From contig JNVT01000051.1 in assembly GCA_000737985.1 (NCBI GenBank), forward strand, positions 62,001-126,000: DNA of 64,000 bases. Direction: 5' to 3'. How positions within the stretch are numbered: position 1 is the stretch's first letter; each line of letters begins with the position of its first letter. The notes under the pieces were generated by a model. The model was not told the origin of the DNA, made no database searches, and was given only the letters and a program-made list of their open reading frames with translations. The DNA is from Gammaproteobacteria bacterium MFB021 (GTDB taxonomy: Bacteria; Pseudomonadota; Gammaproteobacteria; Pseudomonadales; Halomonadaceae). Shown here piece by piece: positions 62,917 through 64,000 of the stretch. The translations under genes and the position numbers were made by a program.

Positions 62917-64000
62917 ATGGCAGAGATTCGCTTGGCCCAGCTGGCACACAGCTATCAGGACAATCCGAGCGCACCTGAGGATTACGCCCTGCGGCGGATG
63001 GAGCACGTGTGGGAGCAGGGCGGTGCCTATGCGCTGCTGGGGCCCTCCGGATGCGGCAAGAGCACGCTGCTCAACATCATGTCCGGGCTGCTGGCGCCCT
63101 CCGAGGGTGAGGTGCTGTTCGACGGCAAGGCGGTCAATGCGCTGAGCCCGCAGCAGCGCAACATTGCCCAGGTTTTTCAGTTCCCGGTGGTCTACGACAC
63201 CATGACGGTGTTCGACAACCTGGCGTTCCCGCTGCGCAACCAGGGCAAGCCGAAGGCGACCGTGGAGGCGCGCGTGCGCGAGGTGGCGGCGGCGCTGGAG
63301 ATCGAGCCGCTGCTGGCGCGCAAGGCGCGCAATCTCACCGCGGACGAGAAGCAGAAAGTATCGATGGGGCGCGGGCTGGTGCGCGATGACGTCGCCGCGA
63401 TCCTGTTCGACGAGCCGCTCACGGTGATCGATCCGCAGCTCAAGTGGCGCCTGCGCCGCAAGCTCAAGGAGATCCATCAGCGCTTCAACGTGACCATGGT
63501 CTACGTCACCCACGATCAGCTCGAGGCGGCCACTTTCGCCGACAAGATCGCGGTGATGTACGGCGGCCAGATCGTACAGTTCGGCACCCCGCGCGAACTG
63601 TTCGAGACGCCGCGCCACACCTTCGTCGGCTACTTCATCGGCAGCCCCGGGATGAACCTGCTCGAGCTGGAGATCGTGGCGGGGCGCGCTCACTGTCACG
63701 GCATCGAGCTGGCGCTGCCCGAGGCGTGGCATGCGCGCCTGGCCGCGCAGGAGGGCGCGCGACTGCAGCTGGGCATCCGCCCGGAGTTCGTCGAGCTGGT
63801 GCCGGCTGACGAGGCGACCCTGACCGGGCGCGTCGATCTGATCCAGGATCAGGGCTCGTTCAAGATCGTCGACGTGGCGCTCACCGCTGACCCGACCCAG
63901 CTCGTCAAGGTGCGGGTCGACGAGTACACGAGCCTCGCCGAGGAGACGCTGGGGCTGCATCTGCCCGAGGCGTGGATGCGCTTCTACGCCAACGACCTGC
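62917..64000 (+). CDS. glpT: Glycerol ABC transporter ATPase GlpT (partial, runs off window)
   Basis: The second ATPase of the glycerol importer; 361 codons are seen and the gene continues past the window end. Walker A GPSGCGKST (42-50), Walker B FDEPL and the switch His199 (YVTHDQ) are canonical, but the signature is LTADE (140-144) where LSGGQ is expected. It therefore completes GlpS: this subunit supplies the good ATP-binding site, GlpS the good signature. The name GlpT here is the ABC subunit, not the glycerol-3-phosphate antiporter. GAGGAGA precedes the ATG. Permease and binding-protein genes are expected to follow. Confidence 0.9.
   Translation, partial: MAEIRLAQLAHSYQDNPSAPEDYALRRMEHVWEQGGAYALLGPSGCGKSTLLNIMSGLLAPSEGEVLFDGKAVNALSPQQRNIAQVFQFPVVYDTMTVFDNLAFPLRNQGKPKATVEARVREVAAALEIEPLLARKARNLTADEKQKVSMGRGLVRDDVAAILFDEPLTVIDPQLKWRLRRKLKEIHQRFNVTMVYVTHDQLEAATFADKIAVMYGGQIVQFGTPRELFETPRHTFVGYFIGSPGMNLLELEIVAGRAHCHGIELALPEAWHARLAAQEGARLQLGIRPEFVELVPADEATLTGRVDLIQDQGSFKIVDVALTADPTQLVKVRVDEYTSLAEETLGLHLPEAWMRFYANDL

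Overview
The window is GC-rich, gene-dense bacterial DNA with ordinary gammaproteobacterial housekeeping blocks: lolB-ispE-tRNA-Gln-prs-rplY-pth-ychF on one strand and hemA-prfA-prmC running away from it. Gene order, base composition and the araFGH, glycerol ABC and capsule content suggest a halophilic member of the Halomonadaceae (Halomonas, Salinicola, Chromohalobacter type). That placement is inferred from gene content, not from a database search.

Region 1 (1-22.1 kb) is an ABC-transporter-dependent capsule locus. It starts with export genes (KpsD/Wza-like, KpsM, KpsT, KpsE), followed by the dTDP-L-rhamnose genes rfbBDAC and a UDP-glucose 6-dehydrogenase. After a 1.06 kb AT-richer gap comes a glycosyltransferase block: a possible COG5610-like companion protein, an RgpF-HAD fusion, a GT2-sulfotransferase fusion, a tandem GT2, a GT2/GT92-like enzyme and a GT-B enzyme. 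A convergent KpsS-like gene closes the locus. The predicted product is a rhamnose- and uronate-containing, possibly sulfated, surface polysaccharide.

Region 2 (22.4-42.7 kb) is mostly core metabolism: Prc protease, M18 aminopeptidase, a dipeptide epimerase-like enolase, tRNA-Met, YchF, Pth, L25, Prs, tRNA-Gln, IspE, LolB, a TPR lipoprotein, HemA, PrfA, PrmC, Lrp, MoeB, an InaA/WaaP-like kinase and a PuuB-like oxidase. Two families of dispersed intergenic repeats lie here.

Region 3 (42.8-56.8 kb) is sugar and organic acid catabolism: a LysR regulator, GalM, AraFGH arabinose importer, GntP-family permease and L-arabinonate dehydratase. YjbQ, an MBL-fold lactonase, a zinc alcohol dehydrogenase and FumC follow. 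The araF and gntP promoters share two motifs at nearly the same spacing, which points to one regulator.

Region 4 (56.9-64 kb) holds an endonuclease/exonuclease/phosphatase family protein, then glycerol metabolism: GlpD, GlpR, two identical tRNA-Val genes, and the paired ATPases GlpS and GlpT of a glycerol ABC importer. The last gene runs off the window. GlpS and GlpT carry complementary defects that predict one competent and one degenerate ATP site. No rRNA, CRISPR array, prophage or insertion sequence with a transposase was seen.
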